Assembly (NCBI RefSeq): GCF_019097595.1
Contig: NC_080722.1
Location: 15,725,630 to 15,789,629 of the forward strand
Source: Hemibagrus wyckioides
Lineage: Eukaryota; Chordata; Actinopteri; Siluriformes; Bagridae
Direction: 5' to 3'
DNA: 64,000 bases
Below, piece by piece: positions 13,401-25,777 of the stretch (the stretch's first letter is position 1; every line of letters begins with the position of its first letter). Below the pieces are notes generated by a model, which worked only from the letters and a program-made list of their open reading frames with translations, was not told the origin of the DNA and did not search any database. Position numbers and translations under genes: made by a program.

Positions 13401-16400
13401 TCGTCAATGCTGGATTCAGTCATGCTGGACACCAACCATTGCTTCCACTTTGATACAGCCTCTTTTGAGGATCAACCAAACAGAACTGATAAAGATAACC
13501 AGCCACTGAGGCTGGATTACGACAGACATGCTTATCATAGCCTTAAAGAAGGTAGGCCCATTCTTTCACTTTTCATTTGAACAATAAACACAGTAGAATG
13601 CGGTTGTGTGACTTTGTTTTTCATTTAGCCATGTTAAATACATTTGCATTTTCCTTCAGTTAATGCCTAGGTTGGTTTAGCATATGAGGTCTAGTGTAAA
13701 ATCTTAAAGCTGAGTTCATTCCCCTAATATTCACACTTGAGTGTGAAGCCAAGAGTGAGAGCTGGCATGACCTATGTGTTTTGCCTGTTCAGGGTCTTTG
13801 AGGGCAAGAGCCTTGTTTAATTGAGCTCACCAACTGGCAAGCTTAGCGATTAACCCAGTTGGCCGCTGCAGGGTTGGGCTCTTGATTCTTTCCGTCTGTA
13901 GGCTCCTAAAGACCAGGTTGCCAGAGATTTTGCATCTGGCCAATGGTACTTCTGTTCTTGTCAGTTCCTTCCTTTATTATAAAAGGAGAGAGAGCTGTTG
14001 TTATAAGGTGTCTGAATGATTCAGAGTAACAGTTCCTGTCTCCAGTCCCAGTGAGGTATGGGGTGCTGAGGGTTGTATTTCTTTAGTGGTGCAATTGGGA
14101 CAGAAATAGTGGTGGTAGGAGGGAGGGGTTTGGATTTTCAAAGGCTACTGTTAAAGTAAAAATGAGAAGAATTTAGATGACGCAAAATAACAGTGGAACG
14201 AACAAAAGAATTCACTTCACAAGGGAGAGTGGAAAAATAGACCCAAGGGCACGACTTATATATTCATAAAAGTATCTTTCGCAGTGCTGTGCAGTGTTTG
14301 GTGTGTTTTGGCCTTCAGCTGTTGTTTGGCACGTGTGTGTACAGTGCACTGTGAGTGAATGGTACTGTTGCTCAATAAAGCCTAGCACTAAACCCCATGA
14401 TACAGTGTCTATGAAGGTCAGAACAGCTGATCAGTAAACACAGCAACTGCATGACCATAATGATGTCATTGCATTATGATGACAGGTGTGTCTGGCTATA
14501 TAATCCACCAAGGATTTCAGCCTTTCCAGAAAATGATATAAAATTATTAACACACCAAGGCCATTATCTTTTGTTTTTGCTCCACACTGAAGTCATTTGG
14601 GTTTGAGATCAAAAGAAGAATGAATTTTAATCTTAATTGTGTCAGTATTTACATCTGTTTATACCTATCTGAGAAGTGATCAGAAATACTGGAACATTTA
14701 CCTGACAGGTGTTTCTTGTTGCACTTGTGCGCTCTGTTAGATTCATTGTTTAAACAGTTACTAGCTCTGAATATCTAATCCTGTTTTGAGCCCCATGTTT
14801 CGCCTGTGAATACTGCATTTGTTGTTGAAAAGGATAAACCAAAATAAACACCAGAGAACTGTCTGTGTAAGAAAAACAAGCCATTTCAAGGTTATTTTGA
14901 ACGATCAGGCATTGAACAGGTCAGCCAAGGAAAATATCAGCATTTGATGATAGAAGCATTGTGAGAGCTGTGAAGAAAACCCCCAGAACAGCGGTCACTG
15001 ACATCAACAGCCTCCTCAGGGCAGAGGTGAAGATATCGCAATTCACCATTTGAACAATCCACTGGTCTCACCGAGTTTCAGAGTAGAAGTTTCTTATCAT
15101 GCAATAAGACAGTAACTCAAAACACACTGACAACGCAAAATGTTTTCAGACTGGTGACGACAATCACAATAAGACCATAAGCCACTTGAACATTCATTTC
15201 ACCTCCTGAAGAGGAGACTGAAGGGAGAAAAAAAAACAAACAAATAAATAAAACAAGCTCTGGTAAAACCCTGGAAAACCGGCACCAAAGAATGCAATGT
15301 GTGGTGATACACAACCAGACCAAGTATTATTTGCTGTAATTTAAGACTATCTGTATCTATTGTTTTGATCACCAACAGGACTGGTGTGCTGCCACTATAG
15401 ATGCCATGCTTTAAGTTCTGTTCCGTCATATCATATTCATCTTTTAATAGCAAAAGTCTTCTGTGTATAGAAAAAACAAAGGAATTGGTCTGTTCAGAGT
15501 GGATTGTATATAGTATGCCTGATTATGAATATAACTAAGGAATGATTCCGGCATTTTTTCTACGTAATCTCCGTCTGTAACATATGTGTCACTACAAACA
15601 TGAATTTGATCAACCAATACCTGAAATAACGGAAATACCTGCGACTGCAAATTTAAAACTACAATCATATCATTCTTGATATCTAAAGGTCAGCAGAGGA
15701 TGTCTTACCACAGCGTCTAAATTATGCAGTTTGTTTTGGCGTTCTTTAAGCTTTTGTGGTATCCATGCACATCTACTGCAACTGAAAATAATTCTTGTTT
15801 GGAACACTTAACCACAAATTTCCTCCCATCAGACAATTTATACATGTTTAAAGCATGAAATGGGGCAAAGGGGGCAGGGTTTCAATATGCTCTTCTTGAG
15901 TGAAACTCTGGTTATACAAACTTTGTGTAAAGTTTGGCAAGTCTGGTAATTATATAATTGGAGTAAATGTGACTGTCCCTGTAATATTATGTACAAAATG
16001 ATCAATGTATCAAGCAATGATACACTGATCATTTTGTACATTGAATGTATCAAGCAAGCATAATTATTTGTATACAAAACCGATGCTCCATATGTTCCTG
16101 TTTTTGCCCCAGACTCTCCTCTCTTTGGCACTGCATGCTACACTTTTTGAATCAAACAAAAGTTAAAATGAAGAAACAGGAAGTGTGTAAGAGCAAACAG
16201 CCTACACTGTCACGGTCCCTCCCCTCTGTGTGTTACTGAAGCCGAGACCCAGCAACACGTATTTCACACATGTGTAGACAATCTTTAAGACGCATGAATT
16301 TGAAGAAGCCACCGAGAGGCAAAACATCGTAACATAGCCAATCTGATGTGATTGTTAAGCGTATTTAAATTGTCTAACGCTGCTCTTCTGTCCTCATGCA

Positions 16401-16653
16401 GTCCTCCAAATCAAACTACAGCAGCGGAGGACACGAGAGGAGCTCGTCAGCCAAGGAATCATGCCGCGTAAGTTCATTTCCTCTGCTCTTTCTGCCATTC
16501 AGCTGTACTGCTTAAATTATATTTGTGTTTAATATTGCAGATGGGTTCTGTTCGTTTTGCAAAAAAAAAAGTCCAGCCACGCATCAGTGAGGCATATTAT
16601 GTTAAATGTTAAGATGCGTTAATGCGTGTAGTGTTGAAGAATCCTTAACAAAG

Positions 16654-16696
<43 letters not shown>

Positions 16697-19600
16697 TTGC
16701 CTGAGTGCAAGAGTACAAAAAATATTGTTGGCAGTTTACAAACAGCGCAGCAAACCTGAAAACTAAGGAAGGGTTTTACAGTTGCTTCAGATGAAGCGTT
16801 TTGCAAGACTTGGTCTCTGTAACTTCCAGTGCTACTGCTTAGACCTGTAAAGCTAAAATTTCAGCACAGTTCAGCTGTGTTTGCCATCACTTTGCTTAGA
16901 TTACACATCCTGATCCTTTAATAACTAATTTAAAGTAAATGTGATGGTAAAATGTAAGCTAACCTATATTTTCAATACTACATGCCAGTCATTGTCAAAA
17001 TCATTGTTTGGTTCTCTTGAAGGGTTTAGCAAATGGGGGTCTATGTCTATGTTTGTCTTTTGCCTGGCTTTTAATGTATGCTCAGTCATTGTGAAAAGGG
17101 CCTGCGTGTGTTATCTGGTGGTCCTGCTTCCCCCTCGGTTTCCACTTCCGTATTCTGGGTTCTGCTCTTCAGTCAGGAGGAGGCATACTGTTCACACTAC
17201 TCTCTGTTCTGCCTATCAGTGTGAAGGAGGAAGTGCCGCAGCAGGAAGTACAACTAAACTCTGTAGCAGTGAAAATGGCTTCCATAACATGCAGGCCGTA
17301 ATTTAACAACGTAGTTAACACGATTAAAGCTTCCTGCAGGTCCCATCTGCCATTTAACCCGCACTGTTTATAATGAATTTGAAAAGATGTCACAGAATCG
17401 CAAACAACTCCATCTCAAATTGACAGCCACATGCTCAAAAGCAACTAAAGTAATTTAATGAAAGAGGAGGCAGAGACAAACAACAGGTGCTAGGAGGGTG
17501 TTTCAGCTGTCATGTTATATTCATGTGTCCTCTTATGTGCTAAATAAAAAAAACATTAGTTTCATCTGGACGTCTTAATTGTAAATATCATGATTGGGTC
17601 AGTGTCCAGCCCTCTCAGTGAGGAAATATCATCAGCTGTTACCCAATCGGCTCTATTACACAACATGTAACTGCCACACTGTCATTTCCCATTGTTATGT
17701 ATAGTATGTGGAATATTTAGAGTTATTGTTGTCTTGAAAAGTGGGGATTTTTTCCCCCCGTTAGATTTACTTTTTGACACATTTTCTCTGAAATTTTGAT
17801 ACTTTTTGTAATTTTTTCACATTTATATTTTATCCACACACTAGTGTTATTACATTTTAGGTGAACTGTGTAAGATGATTGGACTAGAAATGTCCTGGTA
17901 CAGCTTTAATCCTGGGAGGCTCTCTGCATTGCAAGCATTTGTGTTTCCCCTCTAATCTCTGGAGTTAAAAACTGTTCGATTTAAATTAGGCCATAAGACA
18001 AAACATCTCTGTTTCTGTCACAGGAGCCTGGTTTTCCCTTTACCTTGGTGTTTTGTAGCAAGTCCCCCATTATAGGTTCCTTTCTCAGTTTAAAACTCAT
18101 CTGGTGTTGTATAAAACTAGACAATTCTGCTTTCCTCGATGTCACTTCTGACTGGTGCAGTTAAACTGTAAGCACACCTTTTTTCTGCCTGCAGCATTGA
18201 AGAGTCCTGCTGCCTTTCATGAGCAGAGAAAAAGTCTTGAGAGAGCACGGGTAAGTCATTTTTATAGACCCTTTGGTTTGACTAAGAGCAGAAATTAAGG
18301 TTTATTTTTTAATAAGGTTACTATTTTGAGGCTTTGTACATCACATACAACCAGGTGACATTTATCTGTCTGCAATCTCACCTCTTCCGTCTAGACTGAG
18401 GACTATCTGAAGAGAAAGATCAGGAGTAGGCCAGAGAGGTCTGAGCTGGTGAGGATGCACATACTGGAGGGTAAGTTACATGGGACAGTTCTCTCTAACT
18501 GAGAAAGTCAACTGTGAGGGAAGATATGCTATCAGCTGTTTTTTTGTCAAATCATTTTGTGTGCAGATGTAGAAAGGAGGCCATTTCTGTTTGTGCCATA
18601 ATGGCTATTACTTGCTTTGCTCTCAGTGCTGCTACATTTCTGTATTTGAAAAGCAAAACATCTCAGAAATGCTTAGGATGAACAGAAACAAACTATTACA
18701 TTTTTTTTTTTCCAAAATCTGAGATTAAATACAATGTAATGTATTAAATGAATTTTGTGAGATTCTGGAGGAGGGTTGTTGTTGTTCTGTACATGCTTTC
18801 TGCTTGCAATCTCTCAAAACTTGCCTCTGCCCCACCCCCAGAGACGTCAGTAGAGCCCTCTCTGCAGGCCAAACAACTGAAACTAAAGAGGGCTCGTCTG
18901 GCTGATGACCTCAACGACAAAATCTCTCACCGGCCCGGCCCTATTGAGCTCATCCATAAGAACATCCTGCCTGTGCCTACACTCTTAGGTCAGCATTTTA
19001 CCACAGAAATACATGTCATAAGAAAAGTCTCTTCACTCTCAACATCAGTCAGTTATAGTAGTATTATGTAATAGGCTTATTCTAAATTTATACAGAGATT
19101 CTGTTTCTTTCTTATCATTCTCATAGGTACAGGCTCTCCAAAGGGTGAGAATTCTTCACTGGATGAGGACAGCAGTGATGGCCTTTCTCCTGAACAGCCA
19201 GGCAGTCAGGACTCTCCACTTGGCTCTGTCCCTCAGCACTCCCCCTCTGATATGCTTAATCTAAACAGAAACCCCTCACCCACACAGGTAAAGGGACCGG
19301 TTTCCAAACTTATTTTACATACTTGTTAATTATACATTAAAAGAATAATCAGTAATATAGAAGACATTAAATGATGCATTTTGATACTGCAGTACAAGAC
19401 TGTGGGAGCATGAGAATAAAAATATCATGTAGATAAGTAAAGTAACTAACATATCAATTGCAATTTCCAGTTCCTTACACAAGCTGCGCCGTCTCTTAAT
19501 GCCCCTGAGTCCTCTTCTTCACAAAACCTGACCAATGGAACTTCAATGGTTGCATGTGCCCGTCCTCCCACTGGAACTGCCAAAGTCAGTGACATCTAGC

Positions 19601-22600
19601 ATGAACACATTCTTACAGATCAATCATTTATCTTAGCTATCTCATGTTATTTTCCCTTTTCTCACCATTAACTTTTTGTCTTCATGTATTATTTCTGCAG
19701 CAGTCCCAGTCAAAGTCTAGCGTTGATCGTTCTGTTCAGCGGACTAAGAAGCCTAAAGAGAACAAACCTAAGGTGAAGAAGCTCAAGTATCACCAGTACA
19801 TTCCTCCTGATCAGAAGAATGACCGTGAGCCCCCTCCCCAGCTGGATTCATCTTATGCCAAGATCCTCCACCAACAGCAGCTCTTCCTCCAACTCCAGAT
19901 CATCAGCCAGCAGCAGCAGCACTACAACTATCACACCATCCTACCTGCTCCACCAAAGTGAGTTCTTAATTTGGGAGATTTATATTTTTGGGATGTATAT
20001 TTTTAGATGGCAGTACAGATGAAGAACACTGGTGTTTAACCTTTCCACAGCAAGCAGGAATGTTGATGTTCTGTCGTTATACTTTCAGACTTCCTTCAGA
20101 ACAGCAGCCGCAGCAGCAGCAAACGGCTAATTCTGGCCCCTCTCCATCTCGATCAGTCTCCTCATCTGCTGCCACAGCCACTCAGAATGGAGCTAATCGT
20201 TCAAGCCAGCCAGTGGCAGCAGGGTTGAAGCCAGGAGCATTGCCTGCAAACTTGGATGAATTCAAAGTAAGCCAGCTTTCCAATGGGTCACTTTCACAAT
20301 GCATTATAAAGTACATTATTATTCATGTACTTCTATTTTAGGTTGCAGAGCTTAAACAGGAGCTGAAGCTGAGAGGTCTGACGGTGTCTGGCACTAAGAA
20401 CGACCTCATAGAGAGACTGAAGAACTACCAGGAACAGAATGGTGGTGCAGCAATGGCAGTGGTAGGGTCTGGACCTGTGAAAGCGGTTCCACCTCAGGAA
20501 ATGGCAGCTCAGTCCCCCACCTCTGTCCCTGGCACACACCAATCGAAAGACACCATCGGGAAGGTGGCAGCCTATCCGGTGGCAGTGAACAGTGGCATTC
20601 AAGCTGCAGCCCTGCCCCAAATCACACGATTCAACAGTACAAGCTCATCCCCTCCAGTATCACCTACACCATCTGAACGCTCAGTGGCTGGAATGAGTGC
20701 TGATGAGACCAGCTGTAATGGGGATGTGTTTGGAGAAATGGTTGGTTCTGTTTTCACTCAGGAAGTGTCTTTAGATTTGTTTCATAATGGTACTATTGTT
20801 CCAGGCTGACCTTACAATATTTCACATCAAATTTTTCAGTTCATGTTTTAATATATTGCTAAATACTACTGTATATGGTACTGTCCATTCTTAACAAGAA
20901 GGCGTATTGATCTATAATTATTTAATGTCAACCTCTCTTCCTAACCTTTAATAGGTTAGCTCACCTCTTACTCAGCTGAGCCTGCACCCATCCTCAGAGC
21001 ATCCGTCCCCAGTTAAAGAGGAGCCTCTCGGGCAGTCGGCATGCTGTATGTCCCACCCCACTGCTGTCCCTTCTTTAGCTACTCAGCCTCAGGAGCCACC
21101 AATGACAGCTCTACTGGCACCCTCAGCACTTTTGCTGGACAAAGACCAGATGCTACAAGAGAAGGATAAGCAAATCGAGCAGCTGACCCGCATGCTAAGG
21201 CAGAAACAGCAGCTTGTGGAGACCCTGCGCTCACAGCTTGAACAGGGCAAGCGTGGACCGACCGTAGAGGGAATGGATCTATCGGTCAAGAGTGAAGGAG
21301 TAGTTCTGGCCAACAGAGAGGGTGTGAAGATAAAAGAGGAAGCAAAAGAGGACATGGAGACAGAGCTGCCTCCCCAACCTCAGAGAAAGATGCAAACACA
21401 ATGTTCTCAGCAGACACTGCTCAAACTGCAGCAGATCCACCGACTGCAAGTGCAGCAGCAAATGCAGTCAGAGCAGACAAAACAGCAGCAGCCAACACAG
21501 CCACTGCAACAACAGAAGCTGCAGCAGCTCATTATCCAGCAGAGCCAACAGAAGCAGCTACAGGCCAATCAAAGGAAGCAGCAGAGGCCACAAAAACAGC
21601 AGCAGCAGAAACAACAACCGTTACAGACACAACAGGTCAGTCAAGTTATTGTGCGTAATGAACAATTGGTACAGAATGTATTTAATAGTAGTTGGTAAGG
21701 CATCCCTGCTTCTGAGATTTGACTAAGCACTTCTTGCATGGCTTATTCATGTTTATTATAAAATGATTATTTACTGTTACAGACTGTTACATTTGTTACC
21801 ACACTAGTTAATTCCATTTTAAATAAAGCCTAGTACTTCCATAAAACAGTGAAATTTGTATGGATCTTGTCAGTCATGCTTAATGTCTATTTTCTTATAG
21901 GTCTCCCAAGTGTTTGTCAACCAACAAACAGGCACTCAAGTGACCACATCGTTCCCACTGGATCTTCTCAAAGCTCATCCAGCACCCACTCTTATCACCG
22001 ATGGCAATGGCAACCATTACCTCATTGCCCTTACCAATAACAGTGTGGATAACCGGAACAGTGAATCTCCACAAAACAACACCAATGGACGCATCCTACA
22101 GGTAATGTGTATGATTGTATTAACCTATGCAGGTATAGTTTTTATGCTGTTTCACTTATGGTGCCTTTTTTATTTCAGAGAATGCAGTCCACACCGGTCA
22201 AGCTCCCCAGCCAATCAGATAACAAGGCTTCACATCCTCTGAACAAATCTCAACAGCCCCAACAAACGGCTCCTGTCAAACAGTCCACCTCCAAAGTATG
22301 TGAATATGGATTTAACACTGATGGTGTAGTATGGTTTATTATAAGCTGAATGTTACAGCTGGTAAACTGACTGAGAGTGCAGATGCAACTTATTTTTCGA
22401 AATGCTTTAAATCTAAAAGTATTGCAGTATATAATGAGCCTTAACTCTGTTTCCAGGTACAAAAGGCAGGACTGCACTTACAAACTCCTTTTGTTCAGGA
22501 GTCAAGTCAGCCAGTGTCGGCTCCACCCAATCTTCATCCTTTTTGCCTCAGTGAAGAACCCCACCCTCTCATCGAGCCCACCTCCCCTACTTCTCTCAAG

Positions 22601-24121
22601 GTACAGTATTAACCAATCCAGCCAGCTTTGCATTTCATTTGCTCATAACATCTTATAACACTTCCTGTTTCACATCTTATTTTCCCCTTTTTGTATCCCT
22701 CCCATTTCCTTTTCCACCATGATCTATCTCCCTCTCTTACAGGGAGAGGTGTGTCCAAGCTTTGACCGACACACTTTATTTACACCTCCATCTCCAAAAC
22801 CGGATTTCCATAACCCCCATCATGTCAAAGTATGACTCTCTCTTTGCACTTTGTTCATCTGCATCTGCTTTGTCTGCTCCATTGCTATATTTTAATCAAT
22901 CTTTCTCTTTTCCTAACTGTGAAGCAGACCTATAGATTAAAATAATGTTCTTGCTCCCACAGGAGAATGGTTCCAACAATCATATAGACGATCTTTTTGA
23001 CATTCTCATTAAGAGTGGAGGTAAGAAAAAAATGTCAAATATGTTTTGTGTATAGATATAAGGTACATTTTCACTGTAGGAACCTTTTCAGGAATTCAGG
23101 AATGTAAAGCATGCTTTTTCTGGAGGAATGTTTATCAGTGTTGGGCCCCTGGCTAGAGTTAGATGAATCTTCTCAGTTCATTTTTCAGATTTGGCCCTTT
23201 TCTGTGTACCAGGAACTGTTGATGTGAAGCTTGCCATACTGAGTGTGGATTGTTCAAATATAATCTCTTATTTTTACAGAAGTGATGAAAAATAAATGTA
23301 TATAAATAAATGTAAAATTGATATTCTGAATTTATATATGGTCATGGTCTCTGAAGTGCAGAGGAAATGCAACACAGGAACTCTTGTCGTTTTCATATAG
23401 AAAGTTCCACAACCCTTTAGTTCCTCCAAAGGTTCCAGCATCTCAGTGGAAACGTGCCTATAGTTCATTCAAATTCAGATTTTGTTTGTCACATAGAGTT
23501 TGACATGTAGTGAAACAAAAATTCATAAATAATAATTTCATGACTCTAATTATGTGCTGTTCTCTGCCTCTTCCTTCACCTGAACCAGAAATCTCGGAGG
23601 GATTCAAGGCCAATCCAGACCCTTCTCTCTCAGAGCTACACTCCGACCCTCCCTCTCCTCCATCCTCCCCGCTTCATCTCTCACCCCCCACTTCTCCAGC
23701 TGACCCCATCCCATCCCATCAGCCTCCTGACACACATCAACGGCCCTACTCAGGAACCGGCCGCCTGGAGGACTTCCTGGAGAGCACCACAGGGTCCCCA
23801 CTGCTTGGCGTGGAACCTGATGGTCCGCTGACACTGATCGACGACCTCCACAACCAAATGCTGAGCACTTCTAGTATTCTTGATCATCCCCATTCCCCAA
23901 TGGACACTAGTGAGCTGAGCTTCTCCCCCCATCCCACCAGCCTGGACTTCGAAGACCCCGTGCTTGATGGCATGGACTGGCTGGACTTATCCATGGGAGG
24001 AGGGAGCAGCACAGGAGGGACAATCCTAGTTCCTCTGAGTTCTCACACACCTCCCAGTGTTTTCTCAGCAGACTTTTTGGACAGTTCAGATCTGCAGCTC
24101 CACTGGGACTCTTGTTTGTAG
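4279..24121 (+). CDS. mrtfa: Myocardin-related transcription factor A (MRTF-A/MKL1), long isoform, 17 coding exons
   Basis: Actin-sensing coactivator of SRF: G-actin binds its RPEL motifs and holds it in the cytoplasm; on release it enters the nucleus and drives cytoskeletal genes. Exons with consistent phase: 4279-4402, 16402-16467, 18195-18250, 18395-18470, 18842-18988, 19127-19287, 19471-19584, 19701-19957, 20089-20266, 20342-20740, 20955-21635, 21901-22101, 22179-22295, 22457-22600, 22743-22829, 22963-23020, 23589-24121. The 3399 nt encode 1132 residues; human MRTF-A is shorter. Domains: N-terminal SPQSEAV...LQELSLQ box; RPEL1 about 42-67; RPEL2 about 82-110 (SRPERSELVRMHILE); RPEL3 about 125-155; basic region (KPKVKKLKYHQYIPP) and Q box 249-333; SAP 384-420; leucine zipper about 588-625 (MLQEKDKQIEQL); Q-rich insert 671-753; C-terminal activation domain ending LQLHWDSCL. 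The C-terminus and EPSLQAKQLKLKRARL favour MRTF-A over MRTF-B. The start at 4279 has A at -3 and G at +4 but lacks an upstream in-frame stop, so the N-terminus is provisional. Confidence 0.93.
4403..13406. other. mrtfa 5' intron, no further gene recognised
   Basis: About 9 kb of intron in the long transcript, and probably the promoter region for exon B. It holds a CT run (about 6095-6125), a G-rich run (12356-12379) and a GT microsatellite (about 12937-12955). Open frames here are short, with no family resemblance. Confidence 0.5.
13365..13551 (+). CDS. mrtfa: mrtfa alternative first coding exon B
   Basis: A good acceptor (pyrimidine-rich, ending CTTTCTTAG at 13364) precedes an ATG at 13407; an in-frame stop lies at 13374-13376, so translation must begin inside this exon. 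It encodes 48 residues from MLDSVMLDTNH to HSLKE and ends at donor AAGAAG|GTAGGC in phase 1. Spliced to 16402 this gives SLKE-VLQIKLQQ. Human MRTF-B has an isoform that begins M-I-D-S and ends SLKEVLQ at the same junction, so this is probably a genuine family N-terminus. Joining exon A to this exon would meet a stop after five codons, so the two are mutually exclusive starts. Coding part is 13407-13551. Confidence 0.75.
14545..15512 (+). mobile_element. Tc1-like transposon relic in mrtfa intron
   Basis: Both ends resemble the long inverted repeat of a teleost Tc1-like family. The left end includes ACACTGAAGTCATTTGGGTT; the right end includes its mirrored counterpart near 15440-15490. At about 14950-15055 a transposase N-terminal segment is readable on +, containing AVKKTPRTAVTDINSLLRAE, followed by a stop and deletion. 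Further copies of the same family lie at 41190-41732 and 52030-53333. Boundaries are approximate because the outermost TIR bases have diverged. Confidence 0.75.
15991..16039. repeat. Near-perfect 22-bp inverted repeat (hairpin)
   Basis: The left arm 15991-16012 starts GTACAAAATGATCA; the right arm 16018-16039 ends TGATCATTTTGTAC. The arms pair with one mismatch over 22 bp around a 5-base loop AGCAA. A further AATGTATCAAGCAA echo of the left arm follows at 16044-16057. Confidence 0.85.
16468..18194. other. mrtfa intron
   Basis: Intron between RPEL1-coding exons (donor CCGC|GTAAGT, acceptor CTGCAG). Apart from the TA microsatellite nothing coding is recognised. Confidence 0.6.
16656..16690. 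repeat. (TA)n microsatellite in mrtfa intron
   Basis: An uninterrupted TA run of about 35 bases in the intron after the RPEL1 exon, followed by a short GTGTGT. Confidence 0.9.
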
Positions 24122-25021
24122 CTTTGGTCTTAATTGCTTAGCAGATACAATGCAACCTAGCACCTTTGCTCATATACAGTGTACAGCCTTTACACACGCA
24201 CACACTCCAAAATACATGCTGTTTCAAATGCTAAAACCATTTAAACTGGTGGATGATATTTAATCATTCACTTGTTTAATAAGTCTACTAAAGCACTGAG
24301 TATTAGCCCCTACACCCTCAACCAAACATAAATATGGTACAGTGCACTGTGTTCATATTTTCTCTAAAAAAGTAATGTATTAACCTTATCCCCCCCAAAA
24401 AAAACATCATCATTGTATTTATGTCAAGTGTTGACACCTCCAATTCAAATGATTGCACCAGCTGTTTGAGGGGGCTATGTAATGAGGGTTTTAAGCTCAC
24501 AGCTGTTTACTTATAGTCTTGAATAAATAGTATTTGAATCCTGGCCGTTTCTATATGTCAGGATTTTCTGGACTTATCCAGAAAGACAGTGTTTAACTAT
24601 GTGGGTTGCTTCCCTCATGCCATATCGCTGTCACTCCACCATACTTTCCCTGCTGGCACTGAGAGACATGGGCACATGATGGGAAGAAGGATTAAGCAGA
24701 GAGATATTCTTCACCTACTTTCTAAGACTGGCTTTGGAATACTTTACCAAATGCCAGTGCTTTCAACTTTGCACTTATGCTGACCCGGCCAGTGTTCTGG
24801 TCTAAGGAAACCTCCAACCCAAAAAAAAAACTCTGCTGGGAAATGGGTTTGGTGATGTTCACCTTACTCTATGCATTGCTGTAATTGAGGTACATGTTTT
24901 AGACTCAAGCCTTTATCTACTCTGATTTCATGGCTGATCTCCTGGACATCAGTTGGGATTCAGAGTTCAGAATATTTGAAAATTGTTATTTTTTAAAAAG
25001 AAAAAAAAGGAAAAAAATAAA
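24122..25021 (+). other. mrtfa: mrtfa 3' untranslated region with poly(A) signals
   Basis: AATAAA hexamers occur at 24522-24527 and 25016-25021, about 400 and 900 bases after the stop codon. Alternative 3' ends are therefore possible. There is no coding capacity. The UTR end cannot be fixed without transcripts. Confidence 0.55.
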
Positions 25022-25228
25022 AGATGGAAATGAATTCTGATTTTGAATTTTTTTTTCAATCTTGTATTCTCTCTAAATGTTTTTATTAAATGTTAAGAGT
25101 ATTTCTTCTTCTACAGTACCTGAACTGGCCAGCAGAGGGCCAAATTTGTAGCCCTTACATGAGCACTTGCACTTGCTATTGTGTAACTAGGCTACTTGCT
25201 GGAGAGGACTGGTCAGATGAGTGGGATA

Positions 25229-25777
25229 TACAGCTCTGGAAGAAAAAAATAAGAGACCACTGCAAAATAATGAGTTTCTTATGTTATTTTCTTCCAGGTT
25301 CATGTATTGGTGAGATGAACAGTTTTGTTTCATTTTTTGTGAACTGCTGACAATATTTCTCCTAAATTCAAAATATAACTATTGTTATTTCGAGTGTATA
25401 TTTAAAGGAAATGACAACACATCAAAATAACCCAAGATCATGCAGTATTTACAGAGCTTTAATAAGTCAAATAAAACAAAATGCAAATTATTTGTAAACA
25501 AATTGTGTTAATGCTTTGGCTAAATAACATTAAGAAATCAGTATTTGGTGGAATAACCCTGATTTGCATGTGTTTTGGCTCCATGCTCTCCACCAGTTTT
25601 TCACATTGCTGTTGGGGAACTTTATACCACTCTTTTTGCAAAAAACACAAACAGCTCAGCTTTGCTTGATGGTTTGTGAACATCCATCTTCCTCTTGATG
25701 ACATTCCAGAGGTTTTCAATAGGGTTCAAATCTGGAGATTGGGCAGTGGTCTCTTTTTTTTTTTTTCCAGAGCTTTA
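25229..25777 (-). mobile_element. Internally deleted Tc1-like element (about 550 bp)
   Basis: Inverted ends are GCTCTGGAAG...AAGAGACCACTGC at 25233-25263 and its mirror GCAGTGGTCTCT...TTCCAGAGC at 25743-25773, bounded by TA. Inside, on -, the C-terminal part of a Tc1 transposase is readable: CHQEEDG-like text, then WYKVPQQQCEKLVESM at about 25590-25640, and finally IRVIPPN. Most of the transposase has been deleted. Confidence 0.8.

Larger units (their letters stand above)
13552..16401. other. mrtfa intron between exon B and the RPEL1 exon
   Basis: Intronic sequence holding a Tc1-like relic (14545-15512) and a 22-bp-arm hairpin (15991-16039), each listed separately. The rest, 13552-14544 and 15513-15990, shows no coding or repeat feature I can identify. 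Confidence 0.5.

Noticed and set aside
21401..21658. Ala/Thr-rich frame in the Q-rich mrtfa exon
   Set aside because: It is a shifted reading of the CAG/CAA repeats; the Gln frame is the one consistent with both flanking exons.
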